Shown: positions 15,971 to 24,449 of the stretch, in pieces
Position numbering within the stretch: position 1 is the stretch's first letter
How the letters are laid out: every line of letters begins with the position of its first letter
Assembly (NCBI GenBank): GCA_001940925.1
Contig: MSGZ01000011.1
Coordinates: forward strand, 36,755-100,754
DNA from: Ruminococcus sp. Phil11
Lineage (GTDB): Bacteria; Bacillota; Clostridia; Oscillospirales; Ruminococcaceae
Direction of reading: 5' to 3'
Length of the DNA stretch: 64,000 nt
Program-made: the position numbers and the translations under genes
Notes under the pieces: model-generated
Seen by the model: the letters and a program-made list of their open reading frames with translations, nothing else
What the model was told of the DNA's origin: nothing
Databases searched by the model: none

Positions 15971-17083
15971 TCAGAGCAGCAGGATCTCCTGCCGTCCTGC
16001 ATCGACCCGGACCGCCGCGCCGTAAGGCAGGATCGCTCTCGGTGCCGCGTGTCCGAAATTGACATTATAAAGAACCGGAAGCTCCGGACGGTCCACGGTC
16101 TCAAGCCAGACCGCCTTGTATTCCTCGTACCAGCGCTCATTCAGCGGTTTGCCGATAATGATCCCGCTGATTGCCGCAAAGACGCCGGCATCCTTCAGTG
16201 CCTGCAGGATCACGCGCAGACGCTCCGGCTCCGGAGTTTCTTCGCTGGTCTCCGCAAACAGAATTTTGCCGCGCCATTCTCCGGCAGACGGAAAAATATC
16301 AAATCTGGCAGTGACCGCACCTTGCTCCAGGAAGCAGCCGGCATCCTGCAGTCCGGCCCGCGCAAACTTTTCTGCATAGATCTCAGCGCAGTCAGACAGC
16401 AGCATTTCGCCGAGGCTCTCGATACAGCCGCCGAGCAGTTCGCCTTCAAAGACCGGATCGCCCTGCAGCAGCTCATAGCCGTGTGTCTCCGGATGTGAGA
16501 CACGTTCCGTGCCGAGTGCATCCGCCGAAAAATCGGTGCGCTCCTCATACCAGACCGGCGACGGCGTGATCTTCCGTCCGTGATACGAAGAAAAGCAGCT
16601 CTCAAACTGTGCACGGGAATAGGGGAGCATCTCATCGGAAAGCTCCGCCAGATCGGGCAGAAGTGCCTGACCGTAAAAGGTCTGCAGCCCCAGCCGGTAA
16701 AGCATCAGGTGATTGTTTGTCGTATCGGAATAGCCCAGAAAGAACTTCGGGTGTTCCTTTACCGCGCGGATAAATTCAGCATCCTCCATCAGATACGGAA
16801 AGGTGCGGAACGTATCTATGCCGCCGATCGCAGTGATGATGCCGCGGATGCTGTCATCCAGAAACGCAGCTTTCAGATCGGCTGCACGGAGCTCCGGATG
16901 ATCCCACAGCACAGCTGAACCGGCAAGCGCATGTTCCGTATAGACCGGCTCCAGACCGAAAGCACGCAGCCTGCGTTCGGCAAGCTCTTTTTCGTGCGCA
17001 CACCACGGTTCACCCAGAATCCCGTTTGACAGGCTGATGACAGCTACACGGTCACCTTTTTTCAGCGGCTCCGGACAGATCAC
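15971..17083 (-). CDS. S66-family peptidase (LD-carboxypeptidase / MccF-like)
   Basis: 370 residues from GTG 17083, which has AAAGGAG six bases upstream; a longer in-frame start would overlap smpB. Motifs of the S66 fold: KKGDRVAVISLSNG at the N-terminus, the GIITAIGGIDTFRTFPYL loop, FLGYSDTTNNHLML carrying the nucleophile Ser, and the C-terminal NFGHAAPRAILPYGAAVRVD with the catalytic His. The family trims tetrapeptides from murein or cleaves peptide-nucleotide antibiotics such as microcin C; these residues alone do not decide which. Cytoplasmic. It is immediately downstream of smpB and probably co-transcribed with it. Confidence 0.88.
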   Translation of the reverse strand: MICPEPLKKGDRVAVISLSNGILGEPWCAHEKELAERRLRAFGLEPVYTEHALAGSAVLWDHPELRAADLKAAFLDDSIRGIITAIGGIDTFRTFPYLMEDAEFIRAVKEHPKFFLGYSDTTNNHLMLYRLGLQTFYGQALLPDLAELSDEMLPYSRAQFESCFSSYHGRKITPSPVWYEERTDFSADALGTERVSHPETHGYELLQGDPVFEGELLGGCIESLGEMLLSDCAEIYAEKFARAGLQDAGCFLEQGAVTARFDIFPSAGEWRGKILFAETSEETPEPERLRVILQALKDAGVFAAISGIIIGKPLNERWYEEYKAVWLETVDRPELPVLYNVNFGHAAPRAILPYGAAVRVDAGRQEILLL

Positions 17084-17099
17084 GGCGAACTCCTTTCGG

Positions 17100-17564
17100 T
17101 TACTGATTTCTTGATTTGACTGCGCGGTCAATATCGCGGTTCGCGGACTTGATCGCGGCATCCTCGCGCTTGTCGTAGAGCTTTTTGCCCTTGCAAAGCC
17201 CGAGCTGCACCTTCACTCTGCCGTCCTTGAAATACAGCGAGAGCGGGATCAGCGTCAGCCCCTGCGTTTTCAGCGTGCCGAACAGCTTTAGGATCTCGCG
17301 CTTATGCATGAGAAGCTGCCGCACTCTGCGGGGATCCTTATTGAACACATTGCCCTTTTCATAAGCGGAAACATGCATGTCCCGCAGCAGAAGCTGCCCG
17401 TCCTCGATCGAACACCAGCTGTCCTTCAGATTGACATTGCCGTTCCGGATGGACTTGACCTCTGTGCCGACAAGCGCAATGCCTGCTTCGTATGTTTCCA
17501 GCACAAAATAGTCGTGTCTGGCCTTGCGGTTTTCTGCAATTTGTTTGATGCCTGTCTGCTTCAC
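17100..17564 (-). CDS. smpB: SsrA-binding protein SmpB
   Basis: 154 residues, normal family length. Features: [29 protein letters not shown], the conserved NLKDSW core, and a basic C-terminal tail ([29 protein letters not shown]) that enters the ribosomal mRNA channel. It binds tmRNA and delivers it to stalled ribosomes. Start GTG 17564 with AAAGGAGG upstream. The ssrA gene lies downstream on the same strand, separated only by the S66 peptidase gene. Confidence 0.97.
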   Translation of the reverse strand: MKQTGIKQIAENRKARHDYFVLETYEAGIALVGTEVKSIRNGNVNLKDSWCSIEDGQLLLRDMHVSAYEKGNVFNKDPRRVRQLLMHKREILKLFGTLKTQGLTLIPLSLYFKDGRVKVQLGLCKGKKLYDKREDAAIKSANRDIDRAVKSRNQ

Positions 17565-17590
17565 AGCCAGCCCTCCTTTCGCAGTACCTC

Positions 17591-17619
17591 ATTATAACAC
17601 GGTTTTGCGGGAAAGTCAA
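17591..17619 (-). promoter_or_regulatory. Promoter of smpB
   Basis: TTGACT (17619-17614) and TATAAT (17596-17591), 17-base spacer. Confidence 0.8.
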
Positions 17620-17665
17620 GTTACAAAGCCGTATCATTTCCGCGAATGCTGCCGATCTGTGACGA

Positions 17666-17694
17666 TTGACTTTCCGTGCTGTTTGTGATAGAAT
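17666..17694 (+). promoter_or_regulatory. Promoter of the radical SAM gene
   Basis: TTGACT (17666-17671) and TAGAAT (17689-17694), 17-base spacer. Confidence 0.75.
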
Positions 17695-17730
17695 AAGCAT
17701 GAATCAATCTGTCAGTCAGGAGGCGGGGAT

Positions 17731-18642
17731 ATGCAGCGCAAATGTATGGACTGTCCGCGCAGATGCGGCATCAGCAGAACGGAACACCGCGGATACTGCG
17801 GTGAGACCGGAACGCTCCGCATCGCAAGAGCCGCGCCGCATTACTGGGAGGAGCCGCCGATCAGCGGAGAGAAAGGCTCCGGCACGGTCTTTTTCAGCGG
17901 ATGCAGCCTGCGCTGCATCTTCTGCCAGAATCATGAGATCGCAGTCTCGCATATCGGTTACAGCGTCACGCCGAAGGAGCTGCTCCGCATCTTTTCTGAT
18001 CTGGAGCAGCAGGGCGTGCACAATATCAATCTGGTCACGGCGAGCCACTTTACGGCACAGCTTGTCCCGGTGCTCCGGCAGGCAAAAGCGAACGGCCTGC
18101 GCATTCCGTTTGTCTGGAACAGCAGCGGCTACGAGCTGCCGGAAACGCTCCGTCTGCTGGACGGTCTGATCGACATTTACCTGCCGGATTTCAAATATCT
18201 GAATCCGGAGACTGCAAAGGCTTATTCCAATGCACCGGATTATCCGGAAACCGCAAAGGCAGCGCTTGCGGAAATGGTACGCCAGTGCGGTGCGCCGCAA
18301 ATTGATCCGGAAACAGGCCTGATGACGCGCGGCGTACAGGTGCGGCATCTGGTGCTGCCCGGTCATGCACAGGAATCGCGGCAGGTGCTCTGGTATCTGT
18401 ATCAGACCTACGGAAACGGCATCGGGTACAGCATCATGAACCAGTACACGCCGATGCCGCAGATGAAGGATCACCCGCTGCTGTCGCGCAGGGTCACAGC
18501 GCAGGAATATGCAAATGTCGTGCGCTATGCGGAGCAGATCGGTATTGTGAATGCGTATACGCAGGAGGGGGAGGCGGCTTCTGAATCATTTATTCCGGAA
18601 TTTCATGCCGAACCGCAGCAAAATCTTACGATTTCGACATAA
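17731..18642 (+). CDS. Radical SAM protein, PflA-like (COG1313 type)
   Basis: 303 residues; CAGGAGG before ATG 17731. The N-terminus carries extra cysteines (CMDCPRRCGISR, YCGETG), followed by the radical SAM 4Fe-4S motif CSLRCIFC (~55-62), FVWNSSGYE and IDIYLPDFKY. These fit the uncharacterised 'putative pyruvate formate-lyase activating' family rather than true PflA, which lacks the N-terminal Cys cluster. It would generate a 5'-deoxyadenosyl radical; the target protein is unknown and no glycyl-radical enzyme is adjacent. Confidence 0.85.
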   Translation: MQRKCMDCPRRCGISRTEHRGYCGETGTLRIARAAPHYWEEPPISGEKGSGTVFFSGCSLRCIFCQNHEIAVSHIGYSVTPKELLRIFSDLEQQGVHNINLVTASHFTAQLVPVLRQAKANGLRIPFVWNSSGYELPETLRLLDGLIDIYLPDFKYLNPETAKAYSNAPDYPETAKAALAEMVRQCGAPQIDPETGLMTRGVQVRHLVLPGHAQESRQVLWYLYQTYGNGIGYSIMNQYTPMPQMKDHPLLSRRVTAQEYANVVRYAEQIGIVNAYTQEGEAASESFIPEFHAEPQQNLTIST

Positions 18643-18656
18643 AGCGGGGCAGAGCC

Positions 18657-18685
18657 TTGCATTCTGTGCCCGATTGTGATATAAT
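18657..18685 (+). promoter_or_regulatory. Promoter of the malic enzyme gene
   Basis: TTGCAT (18657-18662) and TATAAT (18680-18685), 17-base spacer, with a TGn extended -10. Confidence 0.8.
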
Positions 18686-18731
18686 GAGACGGTAAACCGC
18701 AATCTATATCTGTACAAAGGAGTCTGTTCAC

Positions 18732-19916
18732 ATGGATATTATGGAAAAGGCACTTGCCGCACATCAGGAATGGGGCGGCAAGCTCGACATTCGCTCCAAG
18801 GTCGCGATCAAGGACAAGGATGCACTTTCGGTCGCATATACGCCGGGCGTTGCGCGTCCCTGCCTGGAGATCCAGAAGAACCCGTCGCTTTCCTACGACC
18901 TGACCGGCAGAGCAAATCTGGTCGCGGTCATCACGGACGGCACCGCGGTGCTCGGTCTCGGCGATATCGGGCCGCTCGCAGCGATGCCGGTCATGGAGGG
19001 CAAATGCGCCCTGTTCTCGGAATTCGGCGGCGTGCAGGCGATCCCGCTCTGCGTCGATTCCAAGGATCCGGAGGAATTCTGCAGGACAGTTGCCCTGATC
19101 GCAGGCAGCTTCGGCGGCATCAACCTCGAGGATATCTCCGCACCGCGCTGCTTTGAGATCGAGCGCAAGCTGAAAACCATGGTCGATATTCCGGTATTCC
19201 ACGATGACCAGCACGGCACAGCTGTTGTCGCATCGGCAGCGATCATGAATGCATCGAAGCTGGCCGGAAAGGAACTCAGCAATCTGAAGGTAGTAATCAA
19301 CGGCGCAGGCGCAGCAGGCGTTGCAATCGCGGAAATGCTGCTTTCAATCGGCGTGCAGGATATTCTGATGCTCAACTCCAAGGGCATCGTCTGCGAGGGC
19401 GACAAGCTGTCCTCCGAGGCACTGACCTCTCTGTCCATGCGTACCAATAAGCAGAAGATTCACGGCGGTCTTGCCGATGCCATGAAGGGTGCAGACGTAT
19501 TTATCGGCGTTTCCAAGCCGAATCTTGTCACGCCGGACATGGTCAAATCCATGAACGACAAGCCGTTCATCTTCGCAATGGCGAACCCGACGCCGGAGAT
19601 CATGCCCGACCTTGCAAAGGAAGCAGGCGCATTTGTCGTCGGCACCGGCCGAAGCGATTTCCCGAACCAGATCAACAATGTTCTGGCTTTCCCCGGTATC
19701 TTCAAGGGCGCACTTTCTGTCCGCGCATCGGATATCACCGAGGGCATGAAGCACGCAGCCGCGAAGGCAATTGCCGGCTGTGTTTCCGAGAAGGAGCTCT
19801 CTCCGGAATGCGTCATTCCGAATCCGTTTGATCCGCATGTCGCACAGGCTGTTGCAGAGGCTGTTGCAGAGGCGGCAATCAGGGACGGCGTTGCGCGTAT
19901 CTGCTCTGAAAAATGA
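18732..19916 (+). CDS. NAD(P)-dependent malic enzyme
   Basis: 394 residues, the short bacterial form. Motifs: VAYTPGVARPC, the catalytic DGTAVLGLGDIGP segment, metal-binding FHDDQHGTAVV, the Rossmann VINGAGAAGVAIAEML, and FAMANPTPEIMP. It oxidatively decarboxylates malate to pyruvate in the cytoplasm, linking C4 acids to fermentation. Cofactor preference cannot be set by eye. AAAGGAG precedes ATG 18732. The YdcF-like gene starts inside its stop codon region (4-base overlap), so the two are translationally coupled. Confidence 0.93.
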   Translation: MDIMEKALAAHQEWGGKLDIRSKVAIKDKDALSVAYTPGVARPCLEIQKNPSLSYDLTGRANLVAVITDGTAVLGLGDIGPLAAMPVMEGKCALFSEFGGVQAIPLCVDSKDPEEFCRTVALIAGSFGGINLEDISAPRCFEIERKLKTMVDIPVFHDDQHGTAVVASAAIMNASKLAGKELSNLKVVINGAGAAGVAIAEMLLSIGVQDILMLNSKGIVCEGDKLSSEALTSLSMRTNKQKIHGGLADAMKGADVFIGVSKPNLVTPDMVKSMNDKPFIFAMANPTPEIMPDLAKEAGAFVVGTGRSDFPNQINNVLAFPGIFKGALSVRASDITEGMKHAAAKAIAGCVSEKELSPECVIPNPFDPHVAQAVAEAVAEAAIRDGVARICSEK

Positions 19917-20731
19917 TGATGCCGAAACTTATGCAGTCTGCCGCGGCAGCAAACGGTTCACACCGTCTTCTGACAGCGGTACTCCTGCTGCTGTCGGCTG
20001 CGGGAATCGTCCTGTTTACGATTCCGTTCTTTGTGCATATCAAGAATATCGGCAATCTGTTCGGGCTGGCATGTTCCGTCCTGCTGTTTGCGGGTACACT
20101 GTTCCGAAAACAGCTCGGCGGACTTTTCAGCCAGATCCGGGAATACCGCGCAGGGAGAACCGTGCTTCGCATACTCGGTGTTCTGGTATTACTCGGTTTA
20201 CTGTATTGTCTTGTCATGAGCTGCATCATGCTCCATGCCGCGCATAAAAAGCCCGGTCAGAAGCCGCAGGCGGTGATCGTCCTCGGCTGCAAGGTACGCG
20301 GCACGGTACCGAGCCGGATGCTCTCCCGCAGAATCCGTGCTGCGTATGAAAAGCTCAGTGCCGACCCGGCTCTTGTTGCGGTCGTATCCGGCGGCAAAGG
20401 CGACAATGAGGACATCTCCGAGGCACAGTGCATGTACAATGAGCTGACAAGGCTCGGCATTTCCGCCGACCGCATCCTGATGGAGGATCAGTCCACATCC
20501 ACTTCGGAGAACCTGCGCTTTTCCAAAAAGCTGATCAATGAAAACGGCATCACAGGGCCGCTTTACATCGCAACGGACGGCTATCACGAACTGCGCGCAC
20601 AGATCCTTGCGAAAAAGGAAGGTCTGCCGGAATGCGTCCCCGCGGCTGCGTATACCTCATGGTATCTGCTGCCGACCTACTGGGTGCGCGAATGGTTCGG
20701 GCTCGCACATGCTTTTGTATTCGGAAACTGA
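19913..20731 (+). CDS. YdcF/SanA-like (DUF218) membrane protein
   Basis: 272 residues. About three N-terminal membrane helices (~20-42, 47-62, 85-108) precede a DUF218 domain (~120-272) with AVIVLGCKVRGTVPSRMLSRRI, VVSGGKGDNEDISEAQCMY, MEDQSTSTSENLRFSKKL and ATDGYHELRA, the conserved acidic and Ser/Thr signature of the ElyC/SanA/YdcF group. The family is linked to envelope integrity; no reaction is established. It begins in the overlapping ATGATGATG at the malic enzyme stop. Confidence 0.88.
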   Translation: MMMPKLMQSAAAANGSHRLLTAVLLLLSAAGIVLFTIPFFVHIKNIGNLFGLACSVLLFAGTLFRKQLGGLFSQIREYRAGRTVLRILGVLVLLGLLYCLVMSCIMLHAAHKKPGQKPQAVIVLGCKVRGTVPSRMLSRRIRAAYEKLSADPALVAVVSGGKGDNEDISEAQCMYNELTRLGISADRILMEDQSTSTSENLRFSKKLINENGITGPLYIATDGYHELRAQILAKKEGLPECVPAAAYTSWYLLPTYWVREWFGLAHAFVFGN

Positions 20732-20735
20732 ATCG

Positions 20736-20772
20736 GACGGCGGCTGTTTTTGCAGCTGCCGTCTTTGTTTTC
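20736..20772 (+). terminator. Intrinsic terminator after the malic enzyme/YdcF pair
   Basis: Stem GACGGCGGCTG/CAGCTGCCGTC (20736-20746, 20753-20763), then TTTGTTTT. Confidence 0.8.
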
Positions 20773-20810
20773 AGCTGAAAAAGGATGTTCAAAAAAAGTT
20801 TGTGAAAATA

Positions 20811-20839
20811 TTGACAAACTTCTGAAAATCGGTTATAAT
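20811..20839 (+). promoter_or_regulatory. Consensus promoter of ddh
   Basis: TTGACA (20811-20816) and TATAAT (20834-20839), 17-base spacer. Confidence 0.9.
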
Positions 20840-20879
20840 AGGAAATGTAATTTTTTTGTTTACCAAGGAGGGCTTTCCT

Positions 20880-21869
20880 ATGAGTCAGATTCGTATCGGC
20901 ATTGTCGGCTACGGCAATCTCGGCAAGGGCGTTGAGCTCGCAATCCGCAGCAATCCGGATATGAAGCTTGCATTTGTTGCGACCCGCCGTGCACCGGAAA
21001 CCGTTTCGATCAAAACTGAAAATGTACCGGTTTATCAGTACAGCGACCTTGCTGCACACAAGGATGAGGCCGATGTCGTTGTCGTCTGCGGCGGTTCCGC
21101 GACCGATCTGCCGGTTCAGACGCCGGAGCTCGCAAAGCTGTTCAATGTCATTGACAGCTTTGATACACACGCACGCATTCCGGAGCATTTTGCCAATGTC
21201 GATGCGGCTGCAAAGGAAACCGGCCATGTTGCAATGATCTCCGTCGGCTGGGATCCGGGCATGTTCTCGCTGGCCAGACTGTACGGCAACTGCATCCTGC
21301 CGGACGGCAAGGATTACACGTTCTGGGGCAAGGGCGTTTCACAGGGGCATTCCGATGCGATCCGCCGAGTTGACGGCGTGCAGGACGGCAAGCAGTATAC
21401 CGTTCCGGTTGCGGCTGCCATGGAGGCAGTCCGCCGCGGTGAACAGCCGGATCTGACGACCAGACAAAAGCATACCCGTGAGTGCTATGTCGTCGCAAAA
21501 ACGGGAGCCGACCGCGCTAAGATCGAGCAGGATATCAAGTCCATGCCGAACTATTTTGCGGACTATGATACAACCGTCCATTTTGTTTCGCAGGAGGAGC
21601 TGAACCGCGATCATGCAGGCATTCCGCACGGCGGATTCGTCATGCGCAGCGGTGTAAGCGGCGAAAACGGTGAACACAAGCATCTGATCGAATACAGCCT
21701 CAAGCTTGATTCCAATCCCGAGTTCACAACGAATGTTCTGGTCGCATTTGCGCGCGCAGTCGCACGCTTTGCAAAGGAACAGAGCTTTGGCTGCAAAACT
21801 GTTTTCGACGTTCCGCCTGCATATCTTTCGCCGCTTGACGGCAGTGTTCTTCGTGCAAAGATGCTTTGA
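20880..21869 (+). CDS. ddh: meso-Diaminopimelate D-dehydrogenase
   Basis: 329 residues, close to the family's ~326. ATG 20880 has AAGGAGGG upstream; the earlier in-frame ATG at 20856 has none. N-terminal NADP Rossmann motif IGIVGYGNLGKGVE, then VVVCGGSATDLP, SFDTHARIPEHF, VGWDPGMFSLARLYG, FWGKGVSQGHSDAIRRVDGV and the substrate-contacting HGGFVMRSGVS. It aminates L-2-amino-6-oxopimelate in one step to meso-DAP for murein and lysine synthesis, bypassing the succinylase/acetylase branches. Monocistronic. Confidence 0.96.
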   Translation: MSQIRIGIVGYGNLGKGVELAIRSNPDMKLAFVATRRAPETVSIKTENVPVYQYSDLAAHKDEADVVVVCGGSATDLPVQTPELAKLFNVIDSFDTHARIPEHFANVDAAAKETGHVAMISVGWDPGMFSLARLYGNCILPDGKDYTFWGKGVSQGHSDAIRRVDGVQDGKQYTVPVAAAMEAVRRGEQPDLTTRQKHTRECYVVAKTGADRAKIEQDIKSMPNYFADYDTTVHFVSQEELNRDHAGIPHGGFVMRSGVSGENGEHKHLIEYSLKLDSNPEFTTNVLVAFARAVARFAKEQSFGCKTVFDVPPAYLSPLDGSVLRAKML

Positions 21870-21956
21870 TCCAAAATGTCTATATGTAAAATTCGCCAAG
21901 ATTTGACGGGCATTCGACGCTTTTCTGATTGAAAAATCCGAATTATCATTTTCGAT

Positions 21957-21985
21957 TTGACAATCACGTATTTTCGTTATATAAT
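21957..21985 (+). promoter_or_regulatory. Consensus promoter of the HU gene
   Basis: TTGACA (21957-21962) and TATAAT (21980-21985), 17-base spacer. The rest of 21870-22019 holds no other recognisable element. Confidence 0.9.
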
Positions 21986-22019
21986 ACATATAGACTTTAT
22001 TTTTAGGAGGATCTCTCAC

Positions 22020-22301
22020 ATGAAGAAGAACGATCTTGTTGCTGCAATCGCAGCAAAGGAAAACTGCCCGAAGAAGGAAGCCGACAAGGCTCTGAATCTT
22101 GTTCTGGATGCAATCACCGATGCTCTGATCAAGGGCGAGAAGGTGTCCATCACCGGTTTCGGTACCTTTGAAGTTCACGAGCGTCCGGCAAGACAGTGCA
22201 AGAACCCGCGCACCGGCGAGATCATGACCACCAAGCCGTGCAAGGCTCTCGCATTCAAGGCCGGCAAGACTCTGAAGGACGCAGTGAATCCGGAAAAGTA
22301 A
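22020..22301 (+). CDS. HU-family DNA-binding protein
   Basis: 93 residues from ATG 22020 (AGGAGGA site). MKKNDLVAAIAAKE, VSITGFGTFEVHERPAR and NPRTGEIMTTKPCKALAFKAGKTLKDAVN are the standard HU sequence: a helical dimer base plus a beta-arm that intercalates into bent DNA. It compacts the nucleoid. Separated by 31 bases from the following Lys/Ala-rich protein gene and probably co-transcribed. Confidence 0.96.
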   Translation: MKKNDLVAAIAAKENCPKKEADKALNLVLDAITDALIKGEKVSITGFGTFEVHERPARQCKNPRTGEIMTTKPCKALAFKAGKTLKDAVNPEK

Positions 22302-22332
22302 TTTCTGAATCATGGCAGAGGAGGGTATAATC

Positions 22333-22749
22333 ATGCCGAGAGCAAAGAAAGACGCTGCTGCAGAAGCAGTTGAAAAGGTAAAGGCTGTCGCAGAGGACGC
22401 CAAGGCGACCGTCAAGGCTGCTGCGGAATCCGTTGCGGATAAGGCTGAAATCGTTGTGGAAAAGGCAAAGACCGCAAAAACAGCCCGTGCTGCTAAGAAA
22501 ACCGAGGAGAAAGCTGCAAAGGCTTCCCGCCCGAAGAAAACACCGCAGGTCGAGACAAAGGTCGTCATTGAGCTGCCTTCCGTTTCGGAATCCGCTGATT
22601 CCCTGGTTGCGCGTGCAAAGGCCGACTGGACTGCGAAGGGCAACTCCCTTGATGATATGAAGCAGCTGACGCTGTATATCAATGCCGTTGAGGGTATGGT
22701 TTATTATGTGGTCAATGATGATTACCTCTCCGGCAATTTTGCGATCTGA
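22333..22749 (+). CDS. DUF6465-like protein with a Lys/Ala/Glu-rich N-terminal arm
   Basis: 138 residues from ATG 22333 (AGAGGAGGG site). Residues ~1-85 are a histone-H1-like charged helical arm (AAAEAVEKVKAVAEDAKATVKAA, TAKTARAAKKTEEKAAKA); ~90-138 form a small domain (LVARAKADWTAKGNSLDDMKQLTLYINAVEGMVYYVVNDDYLSGNFAI) resembling the DUF6465 family of Clostridia. Next to HU, a nucleoid-associated role is tempting but is inference. No function is established for the family. Confidence 0.7.
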   Translation: MPRAKKDAAAEAVEKVKAVAEDAKATVKAAAESVADKAEIVVEKAKTAKTARAAKKTEEKAAKASRPKKTPQVETKVVIELPSVSESADSLVARAKADWTAKGNSLDDMKQLTLYINAVEGMVYYVVNDDYLSGNFAI

Positions 22750-22760
22750 ATAAGCAATCA

Positions 22761-22792
22761 AAAAGCGCATCGGTTCGACCGGTGCGCTTTTT
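22761..22792 (+). terminator. Intrinsic terminator of the HU operon
   Basis: Stem GCGCATCGGT/ACCGGTGCGC around a TCG loop (22765-22787) with flanking A and T runs. Confidence 0.9.
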
Positions 22793-22847
22793 GCATATTC
22801 CTGCGTTTTCCGCGCATACTCCTTTCAGCTATGAAGGGGGCTTTTTT

Positions 22848-24449
22848 ATGCGGAATCAGCCGGCACGGCTTTTGTTTCTGGAATCTCTGCTGTTCATTTG
22901 CCTGTTTGCGATCGCATTCAGGCTGCACGGCATTTCACGCGGCGGACAGGCAGTACAGGCCGGCGTTCGGCAGGGACAGTATCACCTGCATATCCCGCTC
23001 TCCGGCGGTGTGATCTACGACAGGCATTTTGCGCCGCTGAATCAGTCAGAACCGGTGCTGTACGCTGTCGTGAACCCGACACCCGATGCAGTCGCTTCGG
23101 TATTCGCAAAGCTGGATGACCGCGCTGCCGTAACAAATGATCTGCAAAAGCGCAGACCGTTCCTCTGTAAACTGAAGGAACCGGCAGACAGTACAAAGGA
23201 TCTGATCGTTCTCAACGGCACAGAAAACAAAACCGGGATTCTGCCCGCACAGCATCTGCTCGGATATATCCAGAACGGAAAAGCTGCTTCAGGTCTGGAA
23301 AAGGCTTATGCGCCGTGGCTGGAGACCTGCAGCAGCAGCGCGGATATCACCTTTTCAGTCGATGCGAACGGAACCGTGCTGTCCGGTGCGGAAAGCAGCT
23401 GCACCGTAACCGGAAAAACGGGCGGCGGCGTTGTCACGACACTGGATGCGGACATTCAGCAGATCGCAGAATCGGCATTGGCGAAAGCCGCACCCAATGC
23501 GGGCGCTGCGATCGTGCTGGACTGCAATACCGGTACGATCGCAGCCTGTGCCAGTACGCCGGTCTATGACCCGGATCATCTTGCAGATGCGATCAATCAG
23601 CCGGATGCGCCGTTCCTGAACCGCGCACTCTCCGCATACAGCGTCGGCTCGGTATTCAAGCTTGTGACCGCCGCGAATGCACTGGAACAGGGCTTCACTA
23701 CGAAGTATCTGTACGACTGCACCGGCGACATCTCGTTTTACGGACAGCGTTTTCGCTGCCATGACCTGAACGGTCACGGCCTGCTGGATATGCAGGGCGC
23801 ACTGATCCAGTCCTGCAACCCGTACTTCATTTCCCTGAGCCGGCTGATGTCTCCGGCCTCCATGCATGATACTGCCGAAAAGCTCGGCTTCGGTTCCGCT
23901 TCGGAGATCGCAAACGGACTGTACAGTGCCGCCGGTTATCTGCCGTCTGTGCAGGACCTTGAAATTGAAGCGGAACGGGCAAATATGAGCTTCGGGCAGG
24001 GAAAGCTGCTCGCGACGCCGCTGCAGATTGCGGCAATGACAGCTTGCATCGGCAATGACGGCATCTATACGCCGCCGCAGCTGATTGCCGGTCTGACAGC
24101 AGACGGTTCACAGCTGATCCCGCAGGAACAGCCGGAATCTGTCCGCGTCCTTTCGCATCAGACTGCGTTTGAGCTGCGCAGAATGATGACAGCTGTGCTC
24201 GAAAAATCGAAAAAGAGCAAGGGCAAGCCGTCCAATGTCCGCGCCGCGGGAAAGACCTCGACCGCACAGACAGGGCAGTTTGCCCCGGACGGGACGGAAT
24301 ACTGCCACGCATGGATGACCGGCTTTTTTCCGGTCTACCAGCCGCTGTATGCCGTGACCGTTTTTGTCGAGAACGGCGGCTCCGGCAATGAGAAAGCCGC
24401 GCCGCTGTTCCGGGAGATCATCGAACAGATCGTTGAACTGCAGTCATAA
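22848..24449 (+). CDS. Class B penicillin-binding protein (transpeptidase, PbpA/SpoVD type)
   Basis: 533 residues from ATG 22848 (GAAGGGGG site). One N-terminal membrane helix (~8-26), a short dimerisation region with IPLSGGVIYDRHFAPLN (~49-66), and a transpeptidase domain with S268-V-F-K271 (active-site Ser), S322-C-N324, and K469-T-S471 in place of the usual KTG. It cross-links peptidoglycan outside the membrane. No PASTA domains; short for the class, closest to PbpA of elongation or sporulation loci. The 3' end overlaps the convergent amidase gene by six bases. Confidence 0.9.
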   Translation: MRNQPARLLFLESLLFICLFAIAFRLHGISRGGQAVQAGVRQGQYHLHIPLSGGVIYDRHFAPLNQSEPVLYAVVNPTPDAVASVFAKLDDRAAVTNDLQKRRPFLCKLKEPADSTKDLIVLNGTENKTGILPAQHLLGYIQNGKAASGLEKAYAPWLETCSSSADITFSVDANGTVLSGAESSCTVTGKTGGGVVTTLDADIQQIAESALAKAAPNAGAAIVLDCNTGTIAACASTPVYDPDHLADAINQPDAPFLNRALSAYSVGSVFKLVTAANALEQGFTTKYLYDCTGDISFYGQRFRCHDLNGHGLLDMQGALIQSCNPYFISLSRLMSPASMHDTAEKLGFGSASEIANGLYSAAGYLPSVQDLEIEAERANMSFGQGKLLATPLQIAAMTACIGNDGIYTPPQLIAGLTADGSQLIPQEQPESVRVLSHQTAFELRRMMTAVLEKSKKSKGKPSNVRAAGKTSTAQTGQFAPDGTEYCHAWMTGFFPVYQPLYAVTVFVENGGSGNEKAAPLFREIIEQIVELQS

